Assembly (NCBI GenBank): GCA_050084515.1 | Contig: CM114271.1 | Location: forward strand, 66,216,001 to 66,280,000 | Reading direction: 5' to 3' | DNA: 64,000 nt | Source: Blasia pusilla | Lineage: Eukaryota; Marchantiophyta; Marchantiopsida; Blasiales | Part shown: piece by piece, positions 26,622-40,258 of the stretch | Position numbering within the stretch: position 1 is the first letter of the stretch | How the letters are laid out: each line of letters starts with the position of its first letter | Position numbers and translations under genes: made by a program | The notes under the pieces: model-generated | Databases searched by the model: none | Told to the model about the DNA's origin: nothing | The model's input: only the letters and a program-made list of their open reading frames with translations

Positions 26622-28935
26622 AGTGTGAGCACCCAAGAAAATCCTTTCCATTGGATAAGATGTTAAAAGTTAAGCATCAAGACGTCAAATTCATATTTTA
26701 TTTTTATACATCCTATTTTTATTCTCTAGACACTAGGTTTTTTTTGGTAAAAAATTTCTCTTGCAAGATTATTTTTTGCTACTAGTGTAAACCCTGCAAG
26801 GCTAAAAATATTGCACACAAATCTTTAAAAAAAAATTCTTCCTATCTCCCAAGAGATTTCTTACTTCATACTGTGAGAGACATTTATCTGCTCGGAATCA
26901 AACATCTAGATGTTGTCTAATCACAAAACCATTCCAAAAATAATAGACTTTAAATGACACATACATCTTTCTATTCTTTCACATCTTAATGTATCGACAG
27001 GTAGAGTTCTACCGCGTCAATGGCATAGCGAGTCAACGGACTGTTGCATGTAGCTTCGTCGTGAAGTGTCAGATGAAGTTGACGTTAGGTCCATTATGTC
27101 GGGAAAGTCGTTTCTTACAATTACACAACTTTAGTCATTGACAATCAAGTGATCCGTTGAGCAGGTCAAGGGTTTCCTAGTAACCTATGCATCTAGGATA
27201 TTAGGAGGATTGCTATTTTTAGGGGGAAAACTTTTTGGCTCTTCACAAGATTATATAAGGGAGAGAGATGGCTTTCCCAAGCCATCTTTTTCATGTTGGA
27301 CTTTAGGAGCACCTATTTTACATGTGTATGTATGTAGGAATTAATGTGTTATCGTTCGAATTCCCTCATAACGAAAAGTAAATGTGACTTGATGTGCTGA
27401 TGCAAATGGGAGTGGAATTTTAAATTGGGTGAGCCGATTTTACATCAATTTTTGGTATGTAATTTTAATGTATATGTATGAATGTATTTTGTTTATGAAT
27501 GGATCGACCAATTTATTGGGAAGATCGATATGTAGATGTGAAAAAAATGTGGATTATGTAACGATGTGTATACGCACAACAATCCTTTTGTTAAATTCAT
27601 CAATTATTTTATCCTTCGAGTTGAGCAGCAAGAGATTGATGTACTAGTATCATGGGAAAACATCTCAAAATCTTGTCCAAATTCAAGTAGACAATGAATA
27701 AGCTTATGATCAACATTTCGTCCAACACAACTAAAAGATTCCTTCCTCCCTTCTCTAGTAGCTCATGGATCCCATCCATGAGCTACTAGAGACATCCTGC
27801 AAGCTTGGAAGGCTGCATTTAGGGTTTTGATCATCACTACTCCTTTCATTCGGCAAGTCTACAATGAATTCGTCGTATATTTAGTATTCGCTACTTACAA
27901 CTATCCCTTTAGTGAGAAGATTTTCTTCAGGAATCTCTAATACTCTCGCCACCAAATCTGGATTGAGGTTCAATAAAACATGTTAGCCCAAGGGCATAAT
28001 ACAGCAAGACCAAAATTTACCTTCCTCTCAAAGACCTTTAGGGAATTTCGACAAGTTCGAATGACTAGACTTCTCAAAATGGTTGCACTCACCTGCTTTA
28101 CAATTCGTTGCAAAAAAGTCATATTTTCCTTGTTTGATCAAGTGGTAAAAAAATTCTAATAACTTATCAGCGACACCACTTATTCACTACATTTTCTAAC
28201 AAAACTCATCTACCGCGAGCTACTGAGCAAGAACTTCATTTGTATCAGCTAGTCTTCCTTGAAGTTCATGCCCACTAAGGCTGAACTGTGTAATTTGCAA
28301 TGTACCATTAATTTCCACTCTCAGAACGGTACATTCCTCTGGAAAATTTCCCTTCAGGAAACTGTTTCAATTTGCCTTCCTCAAGATCAATCTCTGGTGC
28401 GATGAATTTCCAAAAAATTGCTGCCAATGGAATGCCGATGGGTGTAGTCAAACGTTGGATTGCCGGATCTTTAACCTCCAATGATGGCACAAAGCGGCCA
28501 AAAGAAGCTAAAATGGTGAGCCTGCACAGTAACCAACTTGTACTGAAACTTCTCAGCTTGTTGAGCGCTTCTCATCTTGGGAAGACTCTTGTCATCACTC
28601 TTCACATTCCAGATAGAATAGCTTAAGCTGCAAAGATCACAAGGTCGCATTATTCCCCAGTTTCTAGTCAGTGCTAGTTATTCTTGGCCAGGTGTGGTCA
28701 CGTAGACAGCTAACAACTACACTTTTGGGGATTTCAATTGTTGGGCACAACAACACGACCTCAATGGTCTGGAGAAGCAGCCAACCTCCAAACTTGAGAG
28801 GTTCACATACTCATGCCCACTCAGAGGGGCTCCGCTAACATTAACCTTGGAAAGAGTAGAGTGGGTTCCAGGCAGATGAATCATACTTCTTTGGTATTCT
28901 TCAAATTTCAATGGAATTGGCATCCCTTGCTTTAA
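26622..28935. other. Intergenic spacer with old repeats; PSD 3' flank
   Basis: No gene is recognised. The stretch 27,430-27,590 is related to 41,840-41,990 over more than 100 bases. A TATA-like word (ttatataaggg) at about 27,250 resembles one at 43,138, so this is probably a decayed LTR of another family. The segment 28,300-28,930 has longer open frames on the minus strand directly after the decarboxylase stop and may be its 3' untranslated region. Confidence 0.4.
27752..27792. repeat. 19-bp perfect inverted repeat with 3-base loop
   Basis: Bases 27752-27770 pair exactly with 27774-27792 around a ccc loop. The stem would be very stable in RNA or single-stranded DNA. No runs of T follow on either strand that would make it resemble a terminator, and such terminators are not expected in plant nuclear DNA. 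Confidence 0.9.
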
Positions 28936-31900
28936 TTACTCATCGGAACCTGAATATTCAGGTTCTCCCTCCAATCCCAGGTGCCCATGACGAACATTGA
29001 AACTACTTGATGCCAAAATACCCTTTCTCGCAACTTCATTGTTGAGCCCAACTACACTGTCTTGAATTGATGGTCGCTGCATGTGGTCATTAACTTCCGG
29101 TGTATACATTCGTGCAATTCCCAAGGATTCTCCAACCGTGACAAGTGTTTCCAAGGATCTCTCACTGTTTGCCAACAAATCTTCGTCCAGTTCTATTGCT
29201 TTCTGCAATCATTACCAGCTCCCTCAGTCAGAGTTTCAACCAAATTCACCATGGAACATCTTAAATTCTGATGGTACACTTTCTGAGGAACAGGGACATA
29301 ATATGTATCTATCTGATGTCTTTCAGTTTACCCACATCAACACAGAAACCTAGGGGAGCTCAGTGCTGCCTCAAAGCAGCAATAATTGAAGATTGCTGTA
29401 CATGATTTCGTTACAATGGGTTTAAAATCTCATAGCGATTATTTTGGTCGTCATCTAAGGCAAGTATCCCGTAAAGTCAAGTCAAGTAGATTGTTGATGG
29501 TTATTCAAAAATTAAATGAATTGAGTAAGAGTCCAAACCTCTTGAAATACCATAATGCAGGTACTGCCTCCAAATGAGAAATATCCAAACTGCAGGTCCA
29601 AGAATAAAAACGTTCAGACTAAAGTCCAGAAACAGTAGACATGTCAAAACCATGGCTTTGATAAGCTTTCCCAGTGAGCAACAATGCTGATCAAAATAAA
29701 ATCTATTTTCAACAAATCCACGTTCTCCAAACCAAAAAAAAGAATACATGACACCTTACCTCATCTCCCTTTTTCACAACGTCTCCTTCTTTCTTGGTGA
29801 AAGTAATGCTACCCACCATAGTTGCACCAATTGCTACAAAAGCCACCTGAAAAGGTAGTCCACCACAACTAGATTTAAATTCAGAGGGAAAATTAGAATT
29901 TCCAAAAAAAATATCTTAAAAAGGAATACACTCTCAAGAATTGTAAATCAACAATGATACGAATCTATCCTGAGTTACTACAACTGGAAAGAATTCAGGA
30001 TATACCTTTCCGAACTCTTTGGTGGATATGACTGACACCGCTCGTTTATTGTCAGTAAATACATTGCAGTATTTGCTATTAACGGCTATGGGGTTGACCT
30101 ATATTCAAGTCAATACATAAACAAAATTAATAAATATTTCCCTTATACTTAAGTATGCAACTCAACACAGAAATCCATTTGGAGAGTTGATATCATGTTG
30201 TAACATATCGTAGGAAGCTGCAACAGTTGAGCGTCAGGGAACAATTCGACAATTACATACCAATAAATTAAGACCCAAGAGATAGTATAGACTCCTGAGT
30301 TGAGTTCAACCCCATAGGAAGACAAACAGCTACCTGTATATCCAACTACAATCACATTTGTCTTTGTAATCTGACAGTTCAAAGCAACAAATACTCTGTG
30401 ACCACTGCACCAGGGTTCAAGCTAGTTCAAAAGCAGAGTAGTCAGGTCAACAGATTATGTGGATAGGTGCAACTTTGGATCCCCACTCAAAAGTGAAGTA
30501 ATGGAAAAGAATACCGTGTAAAGGTGGCCAGGAATCGAGTTGATGGGTCCGACAACGCCACTGACAGGAAAATGAAATCTGTGATAATCCTGTTACTCAG
30601 AGGCACGACGACCCAAGTTAAACACTGCAGACTTGCCAAAAGGAGTTTTTCCCACAGTGCATAAATTATTCTGATGAAAGGTCTAGACAGGTTATACCAG
30701 AAGTTTGAAAAGCTTTGCAACAGTTACAGATAACCAAAAGGTTCACATCGGAAAACAGACGGAGCAGTTTAGAAGATTAGATTTGATCCACAAGACGTTT
30801 ACTTCCATTTAGTCTCATGACAAAGAAGTGAACCTGAGGTGCCAGTCGAAATATAACCAATGTGCCGCTCACAAAATCTTTGGCCAACACATCACTCCCT
30901 AGAAGGCCATTGATAGAGAACTTCCGTCCCTGCCAAAGATTAAAGAATTTAAGTGTTAGAAACACTTAAACTTTTCACCTTCCAGGTTACCGCAGAGCTC
31001 TTCTTCCAGCAATTCCCACCATGGTGTTATCAACCAGATACCATCTAATGACCTGTAAAAATGTTGGTACCATAGTAGGAAATTCCTAGAAAACCAACTT
31101 TTCCCAAATACGAACTACTTCCTGTTTTTTTTAACCATGAGTAGGATTTGATTGTAAAGAAACACTACCTTAAGTTGAACTAGCTTCTAGAAATCAACTG
31201 CAAAGAGGTATGCTCCATAATGAAACCTTGATCCAGAAGCGTGTTGCATCATCAGCATTTTTGTATGCCATCAAACGACAATCCGCCCCACAAACCGCAA
31301 CTGAATCATTGTCCTCGTAGGCAATCGGTCGGCATCCTGGCTTGAGCTCTCGTACGAAGAAATCATTGAACGTCTGAAACAATTGAAACCCAATTAGAAA
31401 CAAGTTAGATCTCCAGATATTGGTACACTAAAGTTCACATGTTGCTTCAAGGAAAACAAAAAAGATAAGCACTAACCACTTGCTGGGAGACTGAATTAAA
31501 TCCCTAAACCTTGAGATGTAGTCAAGAAACAAATCTGGGAAACCTTTCAGATTCAATCAAAACTGCACAGAGAATTTCAAGCTACAGGAAATGTTGATTG
31601 CTTAAAGACACTTGAACCCCCTTAGACTACTGCCATTCTTTGGTATAAAAGTCGGTCGTAGTGGGGCCAGTTGACCTCCTTTAATTTCTTACCTTGTAGG
31701 ATTCAACAGGGTATCTGAACTCATCGACTTTGATACGGTCCTGTAAAAACCACGAGTGAACTAGTGATTGATTTTGCATTCTCACAGTCAAAGAAGTGAA
31801 TGCGAGATGAACTGCAAACTCATAAAGATGGACTTTTGAATAAGGAATTACACGGAGAGGGTCCCAGATGTAGCTCCAATTACAATGCTCTTACAGCAAG

Positions 31901-34900
31901 TACAGTGGCCATCATTACTATCTCACACCCAGCCTTTCAATGGTGCACTTCACCTTACCACTTTGTATAAGAGAGTGTAACTAATACATGGTTTGTACAA
32001 TTAGGACCACAGCATGAAGATTGTTCAACCAAATGAGGCTAATTTTTTTCCAACATTTATAAAGCTGTCCAACCTACCATTCTGCAGATGATTTGGTTGA
32101 CTTCCATGACTTAATTCTTGATTTCACAGACACAACCACCAACACACCAAAGAAATCTCTTGAAAGCCCTTGGAGGAACGTTTATACCCAGGATGGACAA
32201 TGAGGAGAAATAAACTAGGGTGTCAAGATACGCTCTTTTCCAGCAGTGTGAATCAAACATTCACAACGCAGTATTCTACTAGAACACCTAGCATCGCAGA
32301 TTAAAATTCAGAGAGTACCAAACCAGCAGAGACTCTCAACCCATCCTTAATGTATGAAATCTGTCTTCACCAAAAGATGGATGTGTTTCTCTATACCTGG
32401 AAAAACTCAATAAATTTGGGTATATCATTGGCAGATTGAGTTGTCGCCATGCGCTCTCCTTGTTTCTTTGACATGTTCAGCAGCAGGCTCTTCGTGCCTA
32501 CATATATGTAACAACTATGTCCAATCCGTCATTTCCCACTTTCTAAATCCAGCGGACAGGGTTTACCACAAAACCCTTATGACCAGTCTACTAGGTTTAC
32601 TCATTTTGCAGGCTGTCAGCTCACGTGTCAAATCGAACTTTCAGAGAAGGCTATAATATGAAAGTATTCAAATTTACTCCAAAGCCTCAAAAAGCAGTTC
32701 GGTAAAAGAAGATAGTGCAATACACTGCAACATTTAAACTTAATTCATTAGAAACTCTTCCCAATTGCTACGTCTAATCACTAACAAACTTCGTTTCCTA
32801 CAAGGTGGCATCCCTCCCCATCCTTCACAAAAAAAAAATTCATACATGCACTGCAGGTATACAGGTGAGGTGCAGGCCACTAACGCATATCAAGAAGGGC
32901 GAGAGTCATCTTTGACTGGTAAATGGCACGCAATGACAACACAATTTTACGGTCAATCAATTCCTCGACCAGCCGCTTTGTTCTTCTGTCAAAAACCTGT
33001 GTAACCGTATCACACCAGTTATGACCTTTTTAGCTTGTACTCTCAAAAGCCAGCAGCAATTCACGGCCCCAACAACTCTTCGATCAATTAGAAATGCTGC
33101 AAGATTCTGAGAGACCAGCACACCAGCTCATGACAGTAACTCATTCATCTTGTCTGGAAACAGACCCTATATAAGATGTAATCCCCTGGGACATTCATGG
33201 TTCACAAAATTCCCACCAGAGACGCAGCAACTTGGCATAGTAGGCCCATTCTACTGAATCCGTTCATTACATATCTTGCCACACTTCTGCTAGCTAGATT
33301 CAGAAAAAACTCCTAAACTGACTGACTTGGAATGAAGGTTGCACCGTTCAAATGTCCCTAGCAAGTTCCAGTGAAACATTGACCACAACAGAAAACATAT
33401 TGAGCAGGTTAAACTCTGACATAATGGTTCTAGACGAATTGGAAAACAAACCCCAAATCTCCTGAGAAATGCAATCGTGAATCTCACCAGGATGTGTGCG
33501 GCACTAGCTCCAGACTTCAGGCCACCAGCATCATACGAAGAGAAGTTTACCCACTCACTCAACTTGAACATCCACCTGCATTGAAAGAGTAAAAACACAA
33601 ACCATATCCAAGACTGTAAAACTATCTTCCAACCACTGAGGGAATTCCAGTACCTCAACTATACGTAAAAATTCCATATAATTTGGTGGTCACAAGATGG
33701 TTTAATGAAAGGGAAACTTCAAGAGTTTTAGAATATGCTACTCTTCCAACTTAGCTCACACCTAAAACTTACCCATAGGAAGCCTGTTTTTCTGTGAGAA
33801 ATCCCCCTGTCATAATCTGGCTACCTGTACCTTCATCAAAGCACAGGGTCATATGTATTATATCATTGAGTTCATCTGTATTTCCAAGAGACTCTCCACA
33901 TACTGGGCATCGCTTGACCAGAACTGCCCTGTCATTCACAACCACAAAAATTGGTAAGCTTTTGACACACCTCAACATCCGATGAAGTACATGAGTTTGT
34001 CGAGGTCCAGTTAGTCACATAATTCTAATTGTTGGTTGCATCGATTCAATTAATGCAATAAGAGCAATACCTGTCACCACTCATGGCTATGAACTCTGCA
34101 AGTTCATCTGCATTGACTTTGCCGTCCTGATTCTGATCAGCTTTTGCAAACACTTGTTCTATCTGCCAGATTCACTCAACATCAACATGAGAAAATAAGC
34201 AATATTAATTGCTTGTAGTCCCACTTTTTTTTTTGGCTGTTAATGATTGACGACTATTTATCATAAGTTGGCAAAAGAAAATCAACTTAAATATAAGACC
34301 GTACTGACTTTAGACCCAGACCCCAGAAAGACAATAATATGATAATTCTAATAGGTGTAAGCCCGGTTCTTCCAGAGAGGAGGGAGAGTACCTCTTTATC
34401 TGAAACTTTGTTCCCAAATGCCTTGATCAAATCCCGAAACTCTGTCAAGGAGAGTTCACCACTTTCATCATAGTCCTGATTAGGACCTGGCTTATTAGGT
34501 CAATGATCAATTGGTGTTCCCAACAAATAAAGACGTGCATGAGAAGCTTATTTACAGGGTGTCTATCTGAACGAATACATACTGACAGAACCACAATCTG
34601 TCTAACTAGCGGCAATCTATTAAGAACCACAACAGTGCAAGATCAAAATATCACAAGCTGTGGCTGGACAAAGGATAACAATTGGGGGTCTAAAGAACAC
34701 ATGAATATTTTCTCAGAGGCCTTGCTTAAGCTAGGCCCAAAAAAGCTTGTAAGTACTTTGGGCAATTGAGAAAGTGCATAAATACCACAAGAGAGAGCAA
34801 ACGTCGAGCAAAGCCCATCTCTGTTTCTTCTCGATCCTGAAACAAGCAGATAGTTAGAGCTTTGCTGTCCACCATATTACTTGTGCTATTACTACACTTT

Positions 34901-37656
34901 TCTAAAGAAAACCTTACTCTCATTCGCTCGAGTCGTCCTCTCCATATCTGCAACTCCAAGTGCCCTATCTCTGAGGCAAAGACTTGCATCATTACATCAT
35001 CTTAGACTATTTTATGTCAGAAGACTAGAAAAAGTATCATACCTGCGCAAAGTATGATAGCGTAATTTTTCCAACCTCCTTAGTCTGAGAGTTGGGATCA
35101 AACAGTACTTGCACCTCCTGCTTTTCTGAATCCTCCTCCTCCTGTACGCCTCCTTACAAGTAGTTCAGATTAGATTGTTTCATTAAGATTGCAGGCTTTC
35201 ATGAAAGTGACCATTGGAATATTTGCCAGGGGAATTCATGATACAGCATTGATCATTCTTCACTTCTACCAATTCTAAGTCTAATTAATAAAAGATTTCA
35301 GTCACACTTTCTCAACATGCACTTGCCCTGAACTGTTTCCTATCACAAATCCAACATACAAAATAAAAACCAATTAGGGTATGAAACCTACTCGATTGAA
35401 GATATCTGACAGGTCCAGTTCATAATAGCCCACCAGGTTATTTTTTCTCAGCTTGTTTGTCTGCAACACACACAGTAAGTCTCCCTTTTCAGGCACAGCC
35501 ATATTCTGAATAAAGAGGTTCAGAAGAGATATAGTTAAGGGGATGAGATTTGGTTTTGTCCCTTGGGCATCTCTCTGAACATTTATTAATATAAGTTCCT
35601 GGCCATTATTACTGGTAGGCATTGTTGTCTACCTCTTCATGTCTATTGCATTTCTGCTGCTCATTTAAGGGGGAAGGATGGCAGAAAGCACACAACAAAT
35701 AACATCTTCCCACATTTCCTGGGGCCTGCTTGAAATCCTCCAGGATATCACTTCTCTCATCGTATGTTCCATATCAATAGTAAATCTACAGATCAGTTCA
35801 AATATTGACTTAACTCGGATCTTTTAGAAAATCCAGTAACAAGCACCAACTTTTTGTACCTCAAATACAGAAATATGAACAATCCGAGGACCATTTGCTT
35901 CTAACACGATGTTCTTCTTCTGCAAAAGCCACAAAATGTTGATATCATAATAAACCCAACAGATACAAAGATATAACTTCTTGTCCAGAGTTCTAGATTC
36001 CTGAAAATTTGACACCCTCAAGCATGACCACTTTCCCAGGAAAAAGCTTTGGTCTGCAGCCGTCACTCCTCTGAACAAGCAGAATATCGACAAGTGCTCC
36101 TCCATTACTGAAAGAAAAAACGCAGTGGAATGAATTCACATACCGATTTCCACACAGGTTTGTCTGTGCTGCAAGATAAATAACATTGAAAAACACCAAA
36201 CAGGATTTCAAATTCAGTACAAAACTTGACAGACCGTTAATACTATAGTATGAAACTCAATTCCAAGCAGGCCAGTTGCTGCAATTCCTGTAAACTTTGC
36301 CATTCAACTTTCAGGTGCAGCTACATACTAAGGAACAATTAGACATCACTTCTGCGAACTTACGATTAACGACGCGCCAGGAAAGAAACAATATTTTAGC
36401 ATCTTAATAATTTTTTCACCAATACTACACCTAGAAATGGAATCGACTCAAAGCGATTTCGAAACGTATTCAAATTGATCGAGTACATAACCAGAGCTGA
36501 AATTACGCCTAGCTGACAGCATTAAAACCTCTCGTATGATCACGCCAGGACTAGGGACATCTCAGTACGACCTCGGAATGTATTGAGATGCCCCAGGCAA
36601 TCAACAGAGCTGAAATTATGCCTAGCTTAAATAATTAAAGCAACTTGTATCAGCATGCTATAGGCGAAAAGAAAGGGTAGTACTGATTTGACGTGGCTGT
36701 GCGGAATGTCTGCTCTCCTAATGATACGCATGCGAACCATTTGTCCTTGAATTGCATCTCTGCCTGTCCGCACCAACCAAGGAGAATCAATCGACGGTAC
36801 ATCAACTCGAATTCTGATGGCATGACCCCGTTCTCATGGCATGAACCAGTTCCAACCATACACAAGATTCGTTTGCAAACTTCCATGCCATGCATTTCAA
36901 GGATTCTCAAAGTCGCGAGGCTCATGCACTTGCGTTGTAGTTTCTTCCCACTGAAGATTCCCCAAACTAGCCAGATCTATGGTGGTAAAGTACATACAGG
37001 GCAGTGGCGTACGAAAAACATAGCCCTCGGTCACAGTGTCGTGATCTTCGGCTTCTTTTTTTTTTTACTTCCCAATCTGCCCTTTCAACCGAAGTTAGTT
37101 TCCCGTTGACTGCTGCGAAGTGAATGAACTTTAAAAGAGATTCCTACCTCTAGCGAAAGAAAATTTTGCGGTGATCACTATCTGTGATCCTGTAATCTTA
37201 TCGGTAGATTGAGAACATTACGCCAAAAATCACCCACTCAGCGGACAGATCAAAAAGCTTGCCCACGGAGGGCGCCATCTGCCATAATTGACGATCTAGT
37301 CTACACGTTTACAGTCGACCAGTCCTAAATGGCATTAACATGTCGCTGGCCGGCCTAAGATATGGCGGGTCCTGCACTCGTACAGATGCTCGGAAATGAT
37401 GTGGAAACGCGAGAAAATGATGACCAAATAATAGGCAGAGCAGCCTCACCGAAACAAGAGTAATTCGCACAATGCCACTGAATTGCTCCTGCTTGATCGA
37501 TTTTCGAATCTGATTATTGGACCCGCTGCCCCGCAAAGCTCGAATCAGCCTCCCTCTTCTCGATGAGCTAGCTCCGGCCAACTTCGGCCTGCTCATTTCA
37601 TTCTGCTCATCTTCCTCACTTCCTCCCTGCCCAGCGTGCGAGTGTCCGTGTCCCAT
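28936..37656 (-). CDS. PSD: Phosphatidylserine decarboxylase, C2/EF-hand type (PSD2/PSD3-like)
   Basis: Twenty-one coding exons with GT-AG introns and consistent phases encode 695 residues: 37656-37450, 36763-36684, 36168-36144, 35919-35860, 35460-35392, 35141-35043, 34836-34786, 34475-34392, 34162-34071, 33928-33773, 33575-33488, 32996-32885, 32497-32397, 31740-31693, 31373-31227, 30929-30834, 30589-30515, 30098-30006, 29846-29760, 29589-29539, 29202-28936. The enzyme converts phosphatidylserine to phosphatidylethanolamine. Domains in order are a MGxxxS start suited to N-myristoylation, a C2 domain (about 62-180), EF-hand loops at 198-209 and 234-245, a CPVC...H...C zinc site (263-285), and the decarboxylase. 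The latter has ADCR (D455), DYHRFH (506-511) and the self-cleavage site GGS (598-599), whose serine becomes the pyruvoyl group. Plant PSD2 and PSD3 are endomembrane enzymes, unlike mitochondrial PSD1. The start is the first ATG after an in-frame stop. Exon 3 is a 25-base microexon. Confidence 0.94.
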
Positions 37657-38640
37657 CCTATTCGCATTCGCCGAGTGAAGCCTTCCAAACTTTCACCCGC
37701 ACAATGAAACTGCTATAACACCTACTTCAGACAGAAATTCATCTCCAAACCATCAATACGAAGACATACTCTTAAAAATTTAGCCCAGCACTAGCACCCT
37801 GGGTGCTCTGAAAACTCATCACAACAACACCGCTCCCTCTTTCACAGTCCGACGGCAATTCAACACACGACCGAAACAACGACGACGACTACATCTCCAC
37901 ACCTAGCAAACCGAATTCCGTCTCTCGATCTCCAATCCAACGACTGAATCCCTCCGCGAGCGATCTCCGCAACGAATCTCGACTCAAAACATCTCCGGTC
38001 ACGACGCTTTCCGAGGCTCACGAACTTCCTCCCACCCCGCTACATGCAAATCTTCCCCGACCGTCCCCGCACAAAATCCGCACTCGCGATGGTTTCGTAG
38101 CTTCCGCTGCCCGCACCGAGCTCCGATCAATTCAATCCCAATAGCTGAGCGCGCGCGCGCGCTATGAGCTTCGGAGCCACGACAACATCGCAATTGGGAA
38201 ACGCTCCACGTTGTAAGCAGAAGACAGACGGACAGCAGACGGAGAAGCGGGAGAGCGAGAGCGAAGGTGGAGTGAAGGGAAGGGAGGGGAGATGACGAGA
38301 CGAGACGAGCGAGGGGCGCTGTGGACGGATGGCAAAGAGTGGCGGAGCTGAAAGAGACATCTCCGGATCCGTTTCACGGATTTTCCACGTTTGTCAGCCG
38401 AACCTGGCGCCCGCCACTTCCACCTTCTCCCTACTCCGTGGCCGCCTTCTCACGCGGAGCGGCGGAAGGAACCGTGGCCAGCTAATTTGACTTCGCACCA
38501 CGGACCCATTCTAACCACGGACGGATGTATTTTACGCGGTCTTCCTAACCATTCATCAGCGTCCGCGTTGAGCGTACCTCCGTCCAGAACTGGGCGGGGT
38601 TATTACTGACTGCATCACTGTCACCCAAGTGGACGGGTAT
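37657..38640 (-). promoter_or_regulatory. PSD 5' leader and GC-rich promoter region
   Basis: An in-frame stop lies about 35 bases upstream of the PSD start, so the coding region begins at 37656. The next kilobase is rich in CG and contains a GC dinucleotide run at about 38,148-38,162 and a purine-rich block (38,220-38,330 on the plus strand), after which composition falls to AT-rich spacer near 38,650. This is the likely promoter. I could not place a TATA box. Confidence 0.5.
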
Positions 38641-39351
38641 TGCAACGCGGTTCTTCGCGTCATATAAATAAATAATAAGAATAAATACTAAAAATCAATT
38701 CTTTTCGGTGCTTTCTATTGTTAATCCTTTTAAATTTTATTGGTTTATGATTAAAGGAGGAGACGACGATTCCCTACTGAATTCAATGACCGACTAAGAA
38801 CTCAAATGTACCATTAATTTATATATCTAAACTAAAAGATAACATAGGCCTTCATGGATAGCTATACGTGGCTCTTTAGGAGGAGGTACAAGTGTAATTA
38901 TCAAATACACAAAATAAATAAATTTATTTATTTTTGCCCATGGTATGGGAAAAATTTTATGGTTGTCCAAATGTTACATATCAAACAAACATGTGTTTGC
39001 ATATAAGAAGGCATTTTCCAATAAAAATCAAGACTAAAAGTAGGATGATAAGCTAGGAAAATATAGTCGATAAAGAAGGTATATTTACACTAAATATTAT
39101 TTTAGGGAAATGGTAAAATTTTCAATAGCATATTAATATGGCCCTTACAAATTCTCCCCCTTTTTTTCACTCCATCTTGCTTGTCCACAGGTCCTCCACA
39201 CGTGTTTGATAATTACTTTCTCTCCACCCCTCTCATAGGGCCACACGTTGGTTACTATCAAGGTAGGGCATCTCATTCGGGCCATGTGAGACCTCGTCCA
39301 TGTTCCCATGGACAAGGCTATGGGACAAATCCCTATGTCACGTTCGATTAT
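38641..39351. other. AT-rich intergenic spacer
   Basis: No gene is seen. The last 200 bases hold a short GC-richer piece, possibly a diverged part of the LTR-related fragment that follows. Confidence 0.4.
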
Positions 39352-39755
39352 CAGCCTTTGCTTGTGCATTTACTAAGATCTTTGGTGCGTTGGAAATGGC
39401 TTTGCATAAGATTTCCAATGCCACCTTGCTTGTTCCAAACGCATCTTGGAACTAAAAGTTATGGTCCAAAATACAGTCAAAACCCCAAATGCTAGTAACG
39501 TTCCAAATCTGGTTCTCACCTCTTTCGCAACCCCTCTTCTTAGACTCGACTCCTCTCAAGTCTTGGTTCACATTTGGTTCGAGTTTCCTAGTCGCGACCA
39601 TAAATTCATGAAACATTCAACCTTGTTCGCGTCTCATCTCTTGTGTCTCTTGCGTATCTTCCAAGAGACCTCTCCAAGCGCAAATCATCCTAGCATGAGC
39701 CCGCTAGAGTTCTGATGTTCAACTTGGCACTCGTTTGGTTATCAGCGTCGTGACA
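39352..39755 (-). mobile_element. Partial, diverged chromovirus-family LTR
   Basis: This segment aligns with the last ~400 bases of the chromovirus LTR on the plus strand (ctttggtgcgtt, ggcactcgtttggtta) and ends GTCGTGACA. The part of the LTR that should precede it is missing or too diverged to recognise, and no target duplication could be found. Many CG sites are converted to TG or CA, so it is an old copy, comparable with 5720-6711. Confidence 0.75.
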
Positions 39756-40127
39756 TAACTAGTGTCCAACTCAAATCCCATAGTTTGGTGTCTCATGGTT
39801 GTCTTGCCACCCTTTGCATTTTGTGACTAGTCTCATGGCGTCTTGCCCTTGTTATCTACTCTCGTGTTTCTTGCTTCTCGTCCTTAACTTGGGAGCTCGG
39901 TGCAAGTATCTCATACTTTGCTTGCTTTTCCCTTATCCCCGTAGTTAACTACATCACTTTCTTTCCTAAGGCTAGTCTCAAGGCGTGTGCCCATATTGCC
40001 TAACGTTACTCCTGCAGCCGGTTCCAACGCCGTTGTGAGTCTCACGACTGGTCAGTCTAGGTTTTGACTTTGGTGTACGACACTAAGATCTTTCCTATTT
40101 GGATACATAATCATAACTTGATTCCCG

Positions 40128-40258
40128 CAAATAGCTAAGTCTATGGCGCTTATGCTAGTGGGGACACTAGTAGCATGAGCGCCATAAACTTACCTATTTG
40201 TGAAGCTCATGCTACTAGTGTCCCGGCTAGGGTAAGCGCCATACTTTTACCTATTTGC
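40128..40258. repeat. Small foldback cluster (MITE-like)
   Basis: The left end (gcaaatagctaagtctatgg) pairs as an imperfect inverted repeat with the right end (ccatacttttacctatttgc). Inside, tatggcgcttatgctagtg pairs with a near-complementary cactagtagcatgagcgccata around a 4-base loop. A third, related arm lies at 40,203-40,222. The whole is about 130 bp and could fold in two alternative ways. It looks like a miniature foldback element; no flanking duplication was verified. Confidence 0.6.

Noticed and set aside
28308-28930. Possible extra exons or small gene downstream of the decarboxylase
   Set aside because: The minus-strand frames (KDPAIQRLTTPIGIPLAAIF and others) lie after the stop of PSD and have no recognised homologue; 3' untranslated sequence is the simpler view.
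39760-40120. CRISPR-like or tandem array
   Set aside because: No regular repeat-spacer pattern exists here or anywhere in the window; such arrays are not expected in plant nuclear DNA.
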